Positions 52,317-62,597 of a stretch of 64,000 bases of DNA are shown here, piece after piece (positions within the stretch are counted from its first letter, which is position 1; every line of letters begins with the position of its first letter). Both the position numbers and the translations under genes were made by a program. The DNA lies in NCBI RefSeq assembly GCF_041647995.1, contig NZ_JARRIB010000004.1, positions 124,001-188,000 on the forward strand, in the 5' to 3' direction. Below the pieces are notes generated by a model. That model had not been told where the DNA came from. It saw only the letters and a list, made by a program, of their open reading frames with translations, and did no database searches. Origin of the DNA: Pyrococcus kukulkanii (GTDB taxonomy: Archaea > Methanobacteriota_B > Thermococci > Thermococcales > Thermococcaceae).

Positions 52317-53128
52317 TCATAATGCACCTCAACATCCCTAATGCTCTTGGCCCACTCGATTACCTTCCTTGGGGGGTTCGTTATCCTATCAATACCGACG
52401 ATGATAGCCTTTTTGTCGAATTCCTCCCTCCACCTTCCAAAGGGCCTCATGCACCCAATGCTCAGCTCGCCCTCGAACCTCTCCCTAGCGTACTTAACCA
52501 CTTCTATTGCGACGTCCACTGGAACCTTCTCAACGTTGGCCATCTCCGTTCCTGGGGTTGGAATTAGGACATCGAGGACGAGAACCTTAATGGGATAATT
52601 TATAAGCATATCTATGGCCTTAAACTCCCAGTGAACTCTTCCAAAGTCTAGCCCGATAGTAATGTGGGGGGCAACTTCAATTCCGTTTGATGTTAGAATA
52701 TCAAGAATCCTGAGGTAGTCTTCAACGCTTTTATTTACCTTATATACCCTCCTGATCACATCATCATTCCCAACGAAGTCCAATGAGACAACATCAACGT
52801 ACTTAAGCCAGTCTAGGTCGGACTCATCAACAAAGCCAACGTGAGCGTTTATCTTAAGCTTTGTTCTTTCCTTTATCTCCTTTATCTCCTCTTTAAATTT
52901 GTCTAGAGGAACCTTTAGCCTTTCATCCATTCCACCACTAAGAAGGCAACCCGCGTACCCTTCTCTCTCCATCTCGATACATCTCTCGACTAAACTCTTC
53001 CTTGTAACCTTCATCATTCCTTTAAGGTAGTGCCTTCCGCAGTGGGCACAGTTGAGGTAGCAGTAGTTGCCGGTCACAGATATTGAGGGGAACTTTATTC
53101 CTGGGATGTAAACCTTCAGCTTTCTCAT
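52301..53128 (-). CDS. Radical SAM protein paired with MfnA
   Basis: 275 residues. The SAM/4Fe-4S motif GNYCYLNCAHCGRHYL (C-x3-C-x2-C, near residue 21) is intact. VTRKSLVERCIEME, GGMDERLKVPLDKF and VVSLDFVGND are consistent with the radical SAM barrel, and the C-terminus ends with a Cys-Cys pair (HYECCVM). No SPASM or B12 domain is seen. It overlaps MfnA by 4 bases and the transporter by 16. Substrate unknown. Confidence 0.87.
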   Translation of the reverse strand: MRKLKVYIPGIKFPSISVTGNYCYLNCAHCGRHYLKGMMKVTRKSLVERCIEMEREGYAGCLLSGGMDERLKVPLDKFKEEIKEIKERTKLKINAHVGFVDESDLDWLKYVDVVSLDFVGNDDVIRRVYKVNKSVEDYLRILDILTSNGIEVAPHITIGLDFGRVHWEFKAIDMLINYPIKVLVLDVLIPTPGTEMANVEKVPVDVAIEVVKYARERFEGELSIGCMRPFGRWREEFDKKAIIVGIDRITNPPRKVIEWAKSIRDVEVHYECCVM

Positions 53129-54273
53129 AGGACTTCCCTCAAATCCTTAAGGAATTTCTCAATCATTTCCTTGGTCACGTGGGGCATGAACACTACCCTT
53201 ATGTAGCCTCTGTGGGCGCTTATTCCCCAGCCCCTCTCCTTAAGCTTTCTTTCAACTCCATGGAGGTTCTTCGTTTTGAAAGAGACTATGTTGAGAACGG
53301 GTTCCCTTACGAGCCATGTGCTTGGAGTTTTCTTTATCTCCTCGGCGAACCATCTCGAAAGCTTCATCGCCCTGTCAACTATCTCCATATATCCCTCAAA
53401 CCCGAGGTGCTTTATCAGCGCCCACACGGCAAGAACGCTTGCTCCGGGCCTCGTTCCCGTAATGGTTGCCTGCCAAACTTTTCCTCCGGCTAAGTAAGGG
53501 GCTAAAACGCTTATCGCTTTAAGGTACTTCTTCCTCCTGAATATTATCCCTCCCGCTGGAATTGGAGCCATCCCCATCTTGTGGGGATCTATAGTGATGC
53601 TCTTTACTCCTCTAAGCTTGAAGTCGAAGTCGGGTATTTCATAACCCAAAGCCTTCGCGAAGGGTATTACGAAGCCTCCAAACGCTGCATCAACGTGAAG
53701 GGGTATCCCGTAATCCTGGGCCAAGTCGCTTAAGGCGGGTATATCATCTACAACCCCCAATCCCGTTGTCCCCGCGATGCCAACTATGCCAATTGTGTTG
53801 TCATTTATCTTCGCCTCTACATCCTTAACGTCCACCGTGTAATCCGGCTTTAGCTCTGCCCAGACCAGCTTAACACCAAGCATCTCCCCCGCTTTTATAA
53901 AGGAGAAATGGGCTGACTTTGGGAGTATAAGCTCTGGTTTTTCAGTGTCCGAGAGGTTGCGGAATGCCCTTACAGCGAGTACATTAGCTTCAGTCCCGCC
54001 GGAAACTATATGCCCATAGCCTCTCTCAAGGTGGAGCAGATCTGAAAGCATTCCTATTACTTCTTCTTCTATTCTCCTAGTTCCAGGATGTAGCCCCGGA
54101 TCTCCCAGGTTTCTGTCAATGTACCTACAGAAAACTTCAATTGCAAGTTCGTGAGGCATCGTACACATTGACCCTAGAATTCTTCCTGAGGAGAAGGAAA
54201 GATCTTGAGAAGTTACCCTCTCCAACTCTTCGAGGATCGTTTCCTTGGGCAAACCCTTTTTGGGGAACTTCAA
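53125..54273 (-). CDS. mfnA: PLP-dependent decarboxylase MfnA (L-tyrosine/L-aspartate decarboxylase)
   Basis: 382 residues, the MfnA length. HYGH-like EEVIGMLSDLLHLERGYGH and VSGGTEANVLAVRAFRN near residue 90 are the PLP-phosphate region; HVDAAFGGFVIPF near 200 carries the PLP-binding Asp; ITIDPHKMGMAPIPAGGI (near 234) the Schiff-base Lys. In methanogens it makes tyramine for methanofuran; in Thermococcales, which lack methanofuran, the homologue is reported to decarboxylate aspartate to beta-alanine for CoA. Both overlaps (rSAM and polyprenol kinase) are 4 bases. Confidence 0.93.
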   Translation of the reverse strand: MKFPKKGLPKETILEELERVTSQDLSFSSGRILGSMCTMPHELAIEVFCRYIDRNLGDPGLHPGTRRIEEEVIGMLSDLLHLERGYGHIVSGGTEANVLAVRAFRNLSDTEKPELILPKSAHFSFIKAGEMLGVKLVWAELKPDYTVDVKDVEAKINDNTIGIVGIAGTTGLGVVDDIPALSDLAQDYGIPLHVDAAFGGFVIPFAKALGYEIPDFDFKLRGVKSITIDPHKMGMAPIPAGGIIFRRKKYLKAISVLAPYLAGGKVWQATITGTRPGASVLAVWALIKHLGFEGYMEIVDRAMKLSRWFAEEIKKTPSTWLVREPVLNIVSFKTKNLHGVERKLKERGWGISAHRGYIRVVFMPHVTKEMIEKFLKDLREVL

Positions 54274-54881
54274 GCTCTCACCCCCGCTATATAAAGGGCA
54301 ATGGCTATTGCAAGCTGGTTCGAGAAGTTGTCATCAGGAGGTAACTCGTAAAGCTCAGCTAGGGTTCCAACGAGGGCACCCAGGAGTGCCATTTTAAGTC
54401 CTACTAATGGAGTTAAGATAAGCAAACCTGTAAGGAAATATGCTAAGCTTCCCTCAACGCTCTTCCCGTTCTTAAATCTATGCCTTCCAAAGGGCTTTCC
54501 AATTATGGCGGCCATTGCATCTCCGAGGGTTGCAACAGCTATGCTACCTATCGCGACCTCCCTCGGGAAGAAGTAAACTATTATCAGCGCGGCTACCGTA
54601 AAGTATATATGTGCCCCAATTCCCCTCCTCTCGTGCTCCCTTGCTATGCTGTCCACTTCCTTTTCAATCATGTTAATAACGCCATTTGGCAGACCAAGTT
54701 TTCTTTTTATCCTGTCTCTAAGCTCTTCGATTACCCTAAAAGGTTCTAGTGCCAAGAATATGATGAGAAAAGTTATGACAAAGCTCAGAGTAACTACTCG
54801 CCCAAAGAGGTAGTAGATTATCGGAACCGAGAGGCCAGTCATGTGAAGGGCTTTCCTCTTTATCTCAACTTTTAAGCTCAT
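54270..54881 (-). CDS. Polyprenol/dolichol kinase-like membrane protein (CTP-dependent kinase family)
   Basis: 203 residues with about five TM segments. VATLGDAMAAIIGKPFGRHRF and NGKSVEGSLAYFLTGLLIL near 125-150 form the CTP-type nucleotide-binding region of the dolichol kinase/phosphatidate cytidylyltransferase-like family. It would phosphorylate a polyprenol or lipid. It overlaps MfnA and the HAD gene; the exact lipid substrate is unknown. Confidence 0.82.
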   Translation of the reverse strand: MSLKVEIKRKALHMTGLSVPIIYYLFGRVVTLSFVITFLIIFLALEPFRVIEELRDRIKRKLGLPNGVINMIEKEVDSIAREHERRGIGAHIYFTVAALIIVYFFPREVAIGSIAVATLGDAMAAIIGKPFGRHRFKNGKSVEGSLAYFLTGLLILTPLVGLKMALLGALVGTLAELYELPPDDNFSNQLAIAIALYIAGVRA

Positions 54882-55551
54882 TCTTTATCACCTCTAATGC
54901 TTCACGCAAACTATTAACGACATAGTCCGCGTGCTTAGCTCTCCTCCCCTTGAAGTACCCTCTCCTCACTAGGATCGTCGTTGCGTGAATTGCCTTTCCT
55001 CCCTTCATGTCTGTATCGTCCCTATCTCCTATAACGAAAACCGGCTCTTCCTTTGGGAAGGCCTTTCTCGCGAGCATGAAGTTGTAGGGCTCGTGCTTAC
55101 TGTGGCCTGTCTCACCACTTATAATCACCTTGTCGAAATACTCCATTATCCCAAGAACTTCAAGCTTCCTTCTCTGCCAAGTTGAAGATGAGTCGGTAAC
55201 TAGAACTATCTTTGCATTCATCTTTTTTAGCTCGTTCAGGAAAGGAATGACATCGTCGTACAGCCTTAAGTTCGCAAAAAAAGTCCTATCAAACAGCTCC
55301 ATCATCTTCCTGACTTCTTCCTTATCTATCTTTTTATAGATCTTATCCATTACCCTGTTGAATATCTCCTCAAAATCAAGCACGTGCAACTCCCTTAATT
55401 CCTCAAGCTCCTTATACCTCTGCGTGATTATGTAAGCGAACATCTTAAACTTCCTAAGCCTCAACATGGTGGGAATAAGCCTAATTATCGCTATCCTCGC
55501 GGCATCCCAGGTGTTACATAGGGTATCATCAAGGTCGAGGATTACTAGCAT
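54865..55551 (-). CDS. HAD-superfamily hydrolase
   Basis: 228 residues. Motif I ILDLDDTLCNTWDAA (Asp6, Asp8 region), motif II VLVTDSSSTW, motif III/IV HSKHEPYN and VFVIGDRDDTDMKGGKAI (DxxxD) are all present. A phosphatase of the HAD type; the small-molecule substrate is unknown. First gene of the six-gene minus-strand run ending in RuBisCO. A shared promoter region with the divergent DUF131 gene lies at 55552-55603. Confidence 0.9.
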   Translation of the reverse strand: MLVILDLDDTLCNTWDAARIAIIRLIPTMLRLRKFKMFAYIITQRYKELEELRELHVLDFEEIFNRVMDKIYKKIDKEEVRKMMELFDRTFFANLRLYDDVIPFLNELKKMNAKIVLVTDSSSTWQRRKLEVLGIMEYFDKVIISGETGHSKHEPYNFMLARKAFPKEEPVFVIGDRDDTDMKGGKAIHATTILVRRGYFKGRRAKHADYVVNSLREALEVIKNELKS

Positions 55552-55603
55552 CGATAGTTGGAGGGGGATAAAGTATTATAAAGCCTGTCCCTAACTTCCT
55601 ACC

Positions 55604-55852
55604 ATGAGGGGAGAGCTCCTCATAGTTACCGGAATCGTCCTAATTATGATAGGCTTCATGCTCGTGTTCCTGGGCACACTCATTTCGGCGTTTTCTCAGC
55701 CTCAAGAGGGTAATGTAGAGGCGGGAGGAGTAATAATGATTGGCCCAATTCCAATAGCATTTGGGACTAGGAAAGGGGTCACAATGGCTATGATACTCGC
55801 CGTAGTTCTAATGGCCCTGTGGGTAATCCTTGCACTGTTGAGGAGGATATGA
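55604..55852 (+). CDS. DUF131 (TIGR00304-type) small membrane protein
   Basis: 82 residues with two TM helices (LLIVTGIVLIMIGFMLVFLG and VTMAMILAVVLMALWVILAL) and a loop with GGVIMIGPIPIAFGTRKG, the family's hallmark. Function unknown, widely found in archaea. One base precedes the antiporter gene start, so it is the first gene of the plus-strand run. Confidence 0.85.
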   Translation: MRGELLIVTGIVLIMIGFMLVFLGTLISAFSQPQEGNVEAGGVIMIGPIPIAFGTRKGVTMAMILAVVLMALWVILALLRRI

Positions 55853-55853
55853 C

Positions 55854-57026
55854 ATGAGTTATGTTCTTCACCTTTCGATTCTTCTTGTCGTGGCTAAGCT
55901 ACTCGAATGGGTGTTCGAAAGGAAGAATGTACACCCAATAATAGCCCATATACTCACTGGAATAGTTCTAGGTCCCTTCGTCCTTGGAATAGTAGAGCCT
56001 ACGGAAGACCTTAGGGTTCTCGCGGAGTTTGGCCTTATAATGATGATGCTCTACATGGGGTTAACGAGCAACTTCTCGGCTATAGCCCAGAACAAGCTAA
56101 AAGCGACCGTAGTTGCTTCCCTTGGAGTTGCATTTTCCTTCATCTTGGGGTTTTCAACCGTTTGCCTATTCGGAAAGGGCATTACTGCAGCTTTGTTTGT
56201 TGGAGTAACCCTCGGAAACACGGCAATAGAAGTTACGAGCGGTGTCCTGGTTAAGGAGAGGGTTAAGAGGGAAATATCTTCGGTGTTAATGGGAGCCGCG
56301 TTCGCCGATGATATAATAGCAGTTTACCTTATAGGCCTCCTAACGGGATTAACTAAGGGGGAGTTCTCCCTAATTTCGTTCATCCTGCTTACTGTTAAGA
56401 TCGTTGTGTTCATGCTCTCCATTCTACTGCTTTCTGAGTTAGTATTTAAGAGATCTAGGAAGTTTTACCAGCTGATAAAAGACTTGCATGTGTTCTTCAC
56501 ATTTACAATCGTGTTGACCTTTGCGCTGGCCGTTATAGCTGAGAATATAGGGCTAAATCAGATAATTGGAGCGTATTTAGCAGGATTAACAATAAGTAGA
56601 CTTAGGGAGAGAAAGGACCCACTGATAATCAGCAGAATAAAGCTTAATGAGCTGATAAACGACCTTGAGATAGTCCTTACGGAGTTCTTCATTCCTCTCT
56701 TCTTCATATTTGTAGGCCTAATGTTCAACCCAGACGTATCTGAAATAAGCATCCCCATGATTATCCTACTCTATGTCTCAGCTGTCCTTGGAAAGTTAAT
56801 TGGCTGTGGCTTGGGTATGAAGGTATTTGGAGCTTCATGGAGGGATTCAATATTAGTTGGAATTGGAATGGGTGGTAGAGGTAGCCTGGAGCTCGCCATA
56901 CTAAAGTTTGGCCTTGAGAACGGTCTAATTGATGAAGGATTATTTGCCATGGTAGTTATAGTTTCCATGCTTACCGCCTTAACGACCCCGATATTCTTCA
57001 GGCACGCTGTGAGGAAACTTTCTTAA
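55854..57026 (+). CDS. Na+/H+ antiporter, CPA2/NapA type
   Basis: 390 residues, about 12 TM segments. The N-terminus LLEWVFERKNVHPIIAHILT and GIVLGPF fit CPA2; the ion-binding double acid FADDIIAVYLIGLLTG near residue 155 and the C-terminal GMGGRGSLELAILKFGLENG are conserved. It exports Na+ in exchange for H+. HerA follows after 34 bases. Confidence 0.9.
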   Translation: MSYVLHLSILLVVAKLLEWVFERKNVHPIIAHILTGIVLGPFVLGIVEPTEDLRVLAEFGLIMMMLYMGLTSNFSAIAQNKLKATVVASLGVAFSFILGFSTVCLFGKGITAALFVGVTLGNTAIEVTSGVLVKERVKREISSVLMGAAFADDIIAVYLIGLLTGLTKGEFSLISFILLTVKIVVFMLSILLLSELVFKRSRKFYQLIKDLHVFFTFTIVLTFALAVIAENIGLNQIIGAYLAGLTISRLRERKDPLIISRIKLNELINDLEIVLTEFFIPLFFIFVGLMFNPDVSEISIPMIILLYVSAVLGKLIGCGLGMKVFGASWRDSILVGIGMGGRGSLELAILKFGLENGLIDEGLFAMVVIVSMLTALTTPIFFRHAVRKLS

Positions 57027-57060
57027 GATCCTAGATGGTAAGGGATAGAGGGGTTTCAAT

Positions 57061-58710
57061 ATGATAAGCGAGGGAGATAGAATAGGTATCGTTAAGGGAG
57101 AGGCAAGCTTTACAATGTACGAGTTCTCCGTTGATCCTAGGGCTGACATATCATTTGGCGAATTCGTGGTTACAAAGAACAGAGCTGGAGAGTGGGTTCT
57201 CGGCACGGTTAGGAACATAAAAAATGTCAACTGGCTTCTTTCCAGCGCGAAGAGTAATTTCAACTCCCTTATATTGGACGTTGAAGACTATGGAGAGAGC
57301 ATTCACGAAAATGAGGAAGTTGTTGCCACCGTGAGAATCCTGGGCAAGGTTAACGGAGGGGAGCTCGCTCCAAACAGGGTTCCAGTTAAGAATGGTGAGA
57401 GCGTTTACAAGGCCTCAGATGAGATACTCAAGCAACTCTACGAGCCTAACGGAGCTAGCATTGAAGTTGGAACTCTCCTCTTAAGGGAAAACGTCCCTAT
57501 AAAGCTCGACGTTAATGAGCTAGTCTCGAGGCACTTCGCGGTTCTTGCGGTAACAGGTGCAGGTAAGAGCAACGCCGTGGCGGTCATGATAAAGGGGCTA
57601 GTGGAAGACATAGGAGGAACTGTTGTTGTTCTCGATCCCCACGGTGATTATGTGAACTTGAAGCTACCAGAAACGGGGAATTCATTGGTGAACATCATAG
57701 AGGGGAAGATAAAGGTAGATGAGCTAGACTCAGAAGAATTAGCGGATTTGCTGGAGGTAAGATCAACGGCCTCAATTCAGAGGGAATTCTTGGCGAGAGC
57801 TTGGGAGACGATCCAGCATGAGAACAAGGAGCTTGGTGGCGCTCTTCTCCTTGAAGAGCTCGAGAAAACGCTGAGGGAGTGGATAACCAAAAGGATGATC
57901 AAGTACTGGGATGAAAAGAAACAGAGGTACGTTACAGAGGAACTAAAGAGCGACAGGATAGAGACGATAAGGGGGATAATATTCAGGATAAGGAGGTTCC
58001 TGAGGAACTATGGAGCTTTCGTGACGAGCGAAAATTTAGTTGCGGCAATAAGGCCCGGGATGGTGAATGTAATAGACCTCGGGCCCTTGGATGAGCTACA
58101 GATGAAGGTTATAGTTGGAAAGTTCCTTCAGGAGGTTTTCGAGGCGAGAGTTGAGTATGAAAAAGCAAGGAAGAACTTCATGAGAACGGGAGACAGAGAA
58201 TACGAAAAGATAATGGACGAGATAAGGCAGAAGTACCCGGCCTTGGCCTACCCAATTCTGATAATAGTTGAAGAAGCCCACATATTCGCACCCCAGGGGG
58301 AGGAAAATGATGCTGCAAGGATCATGGGGAGAATAGCAAGGGAGGGGAGAAAATTTGGAGTTGGTTTGGGAGTTGTTTCCCAGAGGCCAAGCAAGCTGAA
58401 TGAGGACATACTCAGCCAGATGAACACGAAGATAATCCTTAAGATAGTCAACCCGAGGGATCAGGAGTACGTGCTGAGGGCTAGTGAGCAACTAAGCAGG
58501 GATCTAATGGACGATATAGCTGGATTAGGGAAGGGAGAGGCCGTGATTGTTGGACAAGCAATAAAGGTTCCAGCCCTCGTTAAGATATACAACTTCAAGG
58601 AGCTTAAAGGAAAAGCTGGAAAGGGAGAGTACGGTGGAGAGGACATTGGAGTCGTTGACAGGTGGGCGGAGATGAAGGTTGAGGAAATAGACTATACAGT
58701 TGACTTCTGA
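57061..58710 (+). CDS. herA: HerA bidirectional DNA helicase/translocase
   Basis: 549 residues. The N-terminal HAS beta barrel ([40 protein letters not shown]) is followed by the P-loop [11 protein letters not shown] (Lys169), Walker [15 protein letters not shown] and a C-terminal arginine-finger region [20 protein letters not shown]. HerA forms a hexamer that works with NurA to resect DNA ends in homologous recombination. It is the first of the four-gene repair operon. Confidence 0.96.
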   Translation: MISEGDRIGIVKGEASFTMYEFSVDPRADISFGEFVVTKNRAGEWVLGTVRNIKNVNWLLSSAKSNFNSLILDVEDYGESIHENEEVVATVRILGKVNGGELAPNRVPVKNGESVYKASDEILKQLYEPNGASIEVGTLLLRENVPIKLDVNELVSRHFAVLAVTGAGKSNAVAVMIKGLVEDIGGTVVVLDPHGDYVNLKLPETGNSLVNIIEGKIKVDELDSEELADLLEVRSTASIQREFLARAWETIQHENKELGGALLLEELEKTLREWITKRMIKYWDEKKQRYVTEELKSDRIETIRGIIFRIRRFLRNYGAFVTSENLVAAIRPGMVNVIDLGPLDELQMKVIVGKFLQEVFEARVEYEKARKNFMRTGDREYEKIMDEIRQKYPALAYPILIIVEEAHIFAPQGEENDAARIMGRIAREGRKFGVGLGVVSQRPSKLNEDILSQMNTKIILKIVNPRDQEYVLRASEQLSRDLMDDIAGLGKGEAVIVGQAIKVPALVKIYNFKELKGKAGKGEYGGEDIGVVDRWAEMKVEEIDYTVDF

Positions 58711-58720
58711 GGGTGAAAGC

Positions 58721-59950
58721 ATGAAGTTTGCTCACATTGCCGATGTTCACCTTGGATATGAGCAGTTTAACAGGCCTCAAAGAGCTGGGGAATTCGCAGA
58801 TGCATTTAGGAGAGCCCTGGAAATATGCGTTGAGGAGGATGTAGACTTTATACTCATTGCTGGAGACCTCTTTCACTCAAGCAGGCCTTCCCCAGGAACG
58901 ATAAAGAAAGCTATAGAGCTCCTGCAAATTCCAAAGCAGAATGATATCCCAGTATTTGCGATAGAGGGAAACCACGATAGAACCCAGAGGGGTCCTTCAA
59001 TTCTCCACCTTCTTGAGGATCTCGCTCTGTTAAACGTAGTTGGAATAAGAGGGGAGAGGGTCAATAATGGTTACTTGAAGAGTGAGAGATTGGGAAGTCA
59101 ATGGCTCGTCAAGGGTGAGTGTTGCGGTGTCGAAATACATGGGATGAAGTACATGAGCCCTGCATGGTTCGAGGCAAACCTAAACATGTTTAAGAGGATT
59201 TTCCAGGGTTCAAAGAACGCGATACTAATGTTGCATCAGGGAATAAAGGAGATAGCTGAGAGCACATTTTACGGTCAGGGCGGAGAGATAATCCTCTCGG
59301 ATCTACCTAAGGGCTACTCCTACTATGCCCTGGGTCACATCCACAAGAGGTACGAAACTACGTACGAGGGTTCCCCGGTAGTTTACCCGGGATCCCTCGA
59401 GAGGTGGGACTTTGGAGATTTCGAGAGAAGGTACACTTGGGATGGAGTCAAGTTCAGGGAAACTGTGGGATGGGAGAAGGGCTTCTACATCGTCGAGAAC
59501 TTCAGGCCCAGATTCATGAAAATAGAGGCGAGACCATTCATAGACGTTCAAATTAAGGGTAGCGATACCGAGATTAAGAAGGCAATAAAACTCGCAGTCC
59601 CCCTCATTCCTAAGAACGCGTACGTTAGATTTCACATAAAGTGGAGGAGGCCCTTCGATGTCGAGTGGATAAAGGATATTGTGAAAGCGGAGTACGTGAA
59701 GATACACACCATTCTAGAAGGAGGAAGAGTTATTGATGATATAAAAGATGGGAACATAAGCGAGTTCTTTAGTGAGGAGGAGTGGAGGATAATAGAAGCC
59801 CTCAGCGAGAGGGACTTTAACGAAGACGAAGTCATTATGCTCCTCTCGGGCATTCCCAAGAGGGAAGAGAGGAAAGAAGAAAAGAAGGAGATTAAGAAAA
59901 TTAGCAGGCCGAAAAATCCTGGGGATCTGCTTTCTTGGATTAAAGGGTGA
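58721..59950 (+). CDS. mre11: Mre11 double-strand break nuclease
   Basis: 409 residues from the ATG at 58721 (GGGTGA upstream; an ATG at 58700 would overlap herA). Metal ligands: Asp8 and His10 ([12 protein letters not shown]), Asp49 (IAGDLFHSS), Asn84 and His85 (EGNHDRT), then LMLHQGIKE and [10 protein letters not shown]. The C-terminal third is the Rad50-binding part with a Lys/Glu-rich tail. It forms the Mre11-Rad50 complex, with Rad50 directly downstream (5 bases). Confidence 0.97.
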   Translation: MKFAHIADVHLGYEQFNRPQRAGEFADAFRRALEICVEEDVDFILIAGDLFHSSRPSPGTIKKAIELLQIPKQNDIPVFAIEGNHDRTQRGPSILHLLEDLALLNVVGIRGERVNNGYLKSERLGSQWLVKGECCGVEIHGMKYMSPAWFEANLNMFKRIFQGSKNAILMLHQGIKEIAESTFYGQGGEIILSDLPKGYSYYALGHIHKRYETTYEGSPVVYPGSLERWDFGDFERRYTWDGVKFRETVGWEKGFYIVENFRPRFMKIEARPFIDVQIKGSDTEIKKAIKLAVPLIPKNAYVRFHIKWRRPFDVEWIKDIVKAEYVKIHTILEGGRVIDDIKDGNISEFFSEEEWRIIEALSERDFNEDEVIMLLSGIPKREERKEEKKEIKKISRPKNPGDLLSWIKG

Positions 59951-59955
59951 GAATT

Positions 59956-62592
59956 ATGAAGATTGAGAGGGTTAAAGTTCAGAACTTCCGCTCACATAGG
60001 GAAACCGAAGTCATCTTCAAAGATGGGATAAACCTGATAATAGGCCAAAACGGTTCTGGAAAAAGTTCCCTTCTTGACGCAATTCTCGTGGGCTTGTACT
60101 GGCCAAAGGCCAGCAAGAAAGGCCTTCAAAAGAAGGACTTTACGAGGGTAGGGACGAGGGGGGCGAAGATAGAAATATTCTTCGAACACGATGGGATAAA
60201 GTACTGGTTGCTAAGGGACATGGCAAGGAACGTTGCCTACCTCAAGAGGCTTGAGAACGGGGAGTGGAAGCACGTGACAGAACCGACAATGGAAAGTGTT
60301 GCTAACTTCATGGAGAGATTAGTTCCCCTCGAGATATTCAGAAACGCGATTTACGTTAGGCAAGGGGAGATAGAAGCCATTCTTGAGAGCGATGATGCCA
60401 GAGACAGGATCGTCAAGAAGATTCTGAACTTGGACAAGGTGGAAATGGCATATGAAAACCTCAGAGGATTAATAAAGTACATCAAGAGGAGGATACAGGA
60501 TAGGGAGGCATTCATAGAGAGAACTAAAACGATAGATTCTTCAATTAATTCACTCGAGAAGAGCCTCGTTGAAGTTTTAAAGGAGATAAAGGATGTTGAA
60601 TCCAAACTGCCGGAATTGAAGAGAGAAGCTCGTGAGCTTGAGAAGAAAGATAAGGAGTTGGATGCCCTAAAGGAAGAAATTGTGAGGAGTGAGCTGAACC
60701 TAGAAAAGCTCAATTCGAAGAGGAGGGGACTCGAGGAGAAGATAAAAGCATTGGAAAAGAAAATTGAGGAGAGAAACAAAAGAATCAAGGAGCTTGAAGA
60801 GGTGACGAAAGCGCTTGGAGAGCTCGAAGAGAAGGAGAAAAGATTCCAAAAACTCAAGGAGTTCAGGGAGATCTACATAAAGGAGAAGTCCCAGGGAGAG
60901 AAGGAGCTCGAAAGAGTTGAGAGCCAAATAGAAAACATTGAAGGCAGGTTGGAGGACATTGCCGAGAAAGAAGAGGAGGCTAAGAGACTAAGAGAAGAGC
61001 TAAGGAAACTTGAGCAGGCTAAAGAAGAGTTTGAAAAGGTTGTTAAGGAATATGAGGAAATGAAATCAAAGCTACTTCAACTGAAACGACTGAAAGCTAA
61101 GCTGAAAGGCATCGATCCAAGGGAGATACCAGCTAAAATAGAGAAGCTCGAAAAGGAGAGGGAAAATATCATTGAAGAACTCAGCGAGCTCAAGTCAAGA
61201 AAGGGAGAGCTCTTCCAGAGGAGAAGAGATAGGGAAAAGGCCATTGAAGAGCTCAAAAAAGCAAGGGGGAAGTGCCCAGTTTGTGGAAGGGAGCTTACGG
61301 AGGAGCATAAAAGGGAGCTACTCCAGCGGTACTCCCTCGAGGTCAGGAAGATCGGAGAAGAACTCGTAAGCCTTTCCAAAAGAGAAGAAGAGCTGAATAG
61401 GGAATTTGAGCGGATTGAGAGGGATCTAAAAGAGCTCAGGGGATTAAAGAGCATTGCTGAGGACTTGATAGTCCTTGAGGAGAGTCTCAAGGAAGTAAGC
61501 ATTGATGAGCTCGAGGAAAAGAAGAAGGAGTATGAAGAGATCAGGCAGAGGATAAGTAGCATAAAGGGCAAGCTCTCAGAGCTCGAAAAGGAGCTCAGAC
61601 TTAAAGAGGCCTTTGAAAGGAAGCTTGAGAGACTGAAAACTATTAGGGATGAGGTTATATCAAGACTAGGGACCTTGGAAGAGGATTTAAGATCCCTGGG
61701 GTTCTCCACCCTAGAAGAACTGGAAGGGGAGATTAGAGAACTTGAGAAATTCCATGCTGAGTACATTAGGGCAAAGAAAGCTGAGGAGGATCTTAAGAGA
61801 GAGTTAAACCTGCTGAGAATGGACAGAAAGGAACTCGATGTTGCGTTTGAGGAGCTTGCAGAAGTTGAGGAGGATATAGAGGGGCTTGAGAGAAGGATAA
61901 GAGACCTCAAGAACAAATACAGTCAAGGAGAGCACTTGAAAGTAAAGGAAGAGCTTCAAAGGAAAAAGGAGATCATTAGCGCCATGAATGCGAAGCTTGA
62001 GGAGCTGAAGAAGAGAGAGGAGGAGACAAAGAGATCACTTGAGGAGCTGAAGAAGCAGAGAGGAGAGAGAGAAAAGGCCGAAGAAGAAGTCAGGGTGTTA
62101 AAGAATGCTTTAAAGCGTGCAGAGTCCCTGAGGGATAAGATAAAGATGTACAAAACCATCATCAAGGAAGAAGCTCTGAGGAGGATAGGAGAAATAGCAA
62201 GTGAAATATTTGCTGAATTCACGGAAGGAAAGTACTCGCAGGTCATCGTTAAGGCCGAAGAAAATAAAGTGAAGCTTTTTGTTGTCTATGATGGAAAGGA
62301 GATGCCCCTAACGTTCCTCAGCGGGGGAGAGAAGATAGCTCTAGGTCTTGCCTTTAGGCTCGCGATGTCTATGTATCTAATCGGAAAGATGAGTCTCCTA
62401 ATCCTTGACGAGCCAACCCCCTATCTTGATGAGGAAAGGAGGAGAAAGCTCGTGGAGATAATGGAAAGGCACCTGAGAAAGATATCCCAAGTTATAATAG
62501 TGTCACACGACGAAGAACTCAGAGATGCGGCTGATTACGTCATAAAGCTAAACTTGGAGAATGGCGTTTCCGTCCTTACCATCATGGGGTGA
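59956..62592 (+). CDS. rad50: Rad50 ATPase of the Mre11 complex
   Basis: 878 residues from the ATG at 59956 (GGGTGA upstream; GTG 59947 possible). Walker A GQNGSGKSS has Lys36; then VKKILNLDKVEMAYENLR and a long coiled coil (about 190-700) with the zinc hook CPVC (Cys440, Cys443) in the middle. The C-terminal ABC signature is TFLSGGEKIALGLAFRL, Walker B LLILDEPTPYLDEE and the D- and H-loops follow. Rad50 tethers ends and regulates Mre11 cutting. Antisense reading frames in it, up to 279 codons, are shadow frames of the Glu/Lys-rich coil. Confidence 0.97.
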   Translation: MKIERVKVQNFRSHRETEVIFKDGINLIIGQNGSGKSSLLDAILVGLYWPKASKKGLQKKDFTRVGTRGAKIEIFFEHDGIKYWLLRDMARNVAYLKRLENGEWKHVTEPTMESVANFMERLVPLEIFRNAIYVRQGEIEAILESDDARDRIVKKILNLDKVEMAYENLRGLIKYIKRRIQDREAFIERTKTIDSSINSLEKSLVEVLKEIKDVESKLPELKREARELEKKDKELDALKEEIVRSELNLEKLNSKRRGLEEKIKALEKKIEERNKRIKELEEVTKALGELEEKEKRFQKLKEFREIYIKEKSQGEKELERVESQIENIEGRLEDIAEKEEEAKRLREELRKLEQAKEEFEKVVKEYEEMKSKLLQLKRLKAKLKGIDPREIPAKIEKLEKERENIIEELSELKSRKGELFQRRRDREKAIEELKKARGKCPVCGRELTEEHKRELLQRYSLEVRKIGEELVSLSKREEELNREFERIERDLKELRGLKSIAEDLIVLEESLKEVSIDELEEKKKEYEEIRQRISSIKGKLSELEKELRLKEAFERKLERLKTIRDEVISRLGTLEEDLRSLGFSTLEELEGEIRELEKFHAEYIRAKKAEEDLKRELNLLRMDRKELDVAFEELAEVEEDIEGLERRIRDLKNKYSQGEHLKVKEELQRKKEIISAMNAKLEELKKREEETKRSLEELKKQRGEREKAEEEVRVLKNALKRAESLRDKIKMYKTIIKEEALRRIGEIASEIFAEFTEGKYSQVIVKAEENKVKLFVVYDGKEMPLTFLSGGEKIALGLAFRLAMSMYLIGKMSLLILDEPTPYLDEERRRKLVEIMERHLRKISQVIIVSHDEELRDAADYVIKLNLENGVSVLTIMG

Positions 62593-62597
62593 TGCTG

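Noticed and set aside
61077-61916. Long minus-strand reading frame of 279 codons inside rad50
   Set aside because: It is Ser/Leu-rich and antisense to the Glu/Lys-rich coiled coil; the sense frame is a clear Rad50, so this is a codon-bias shadow.
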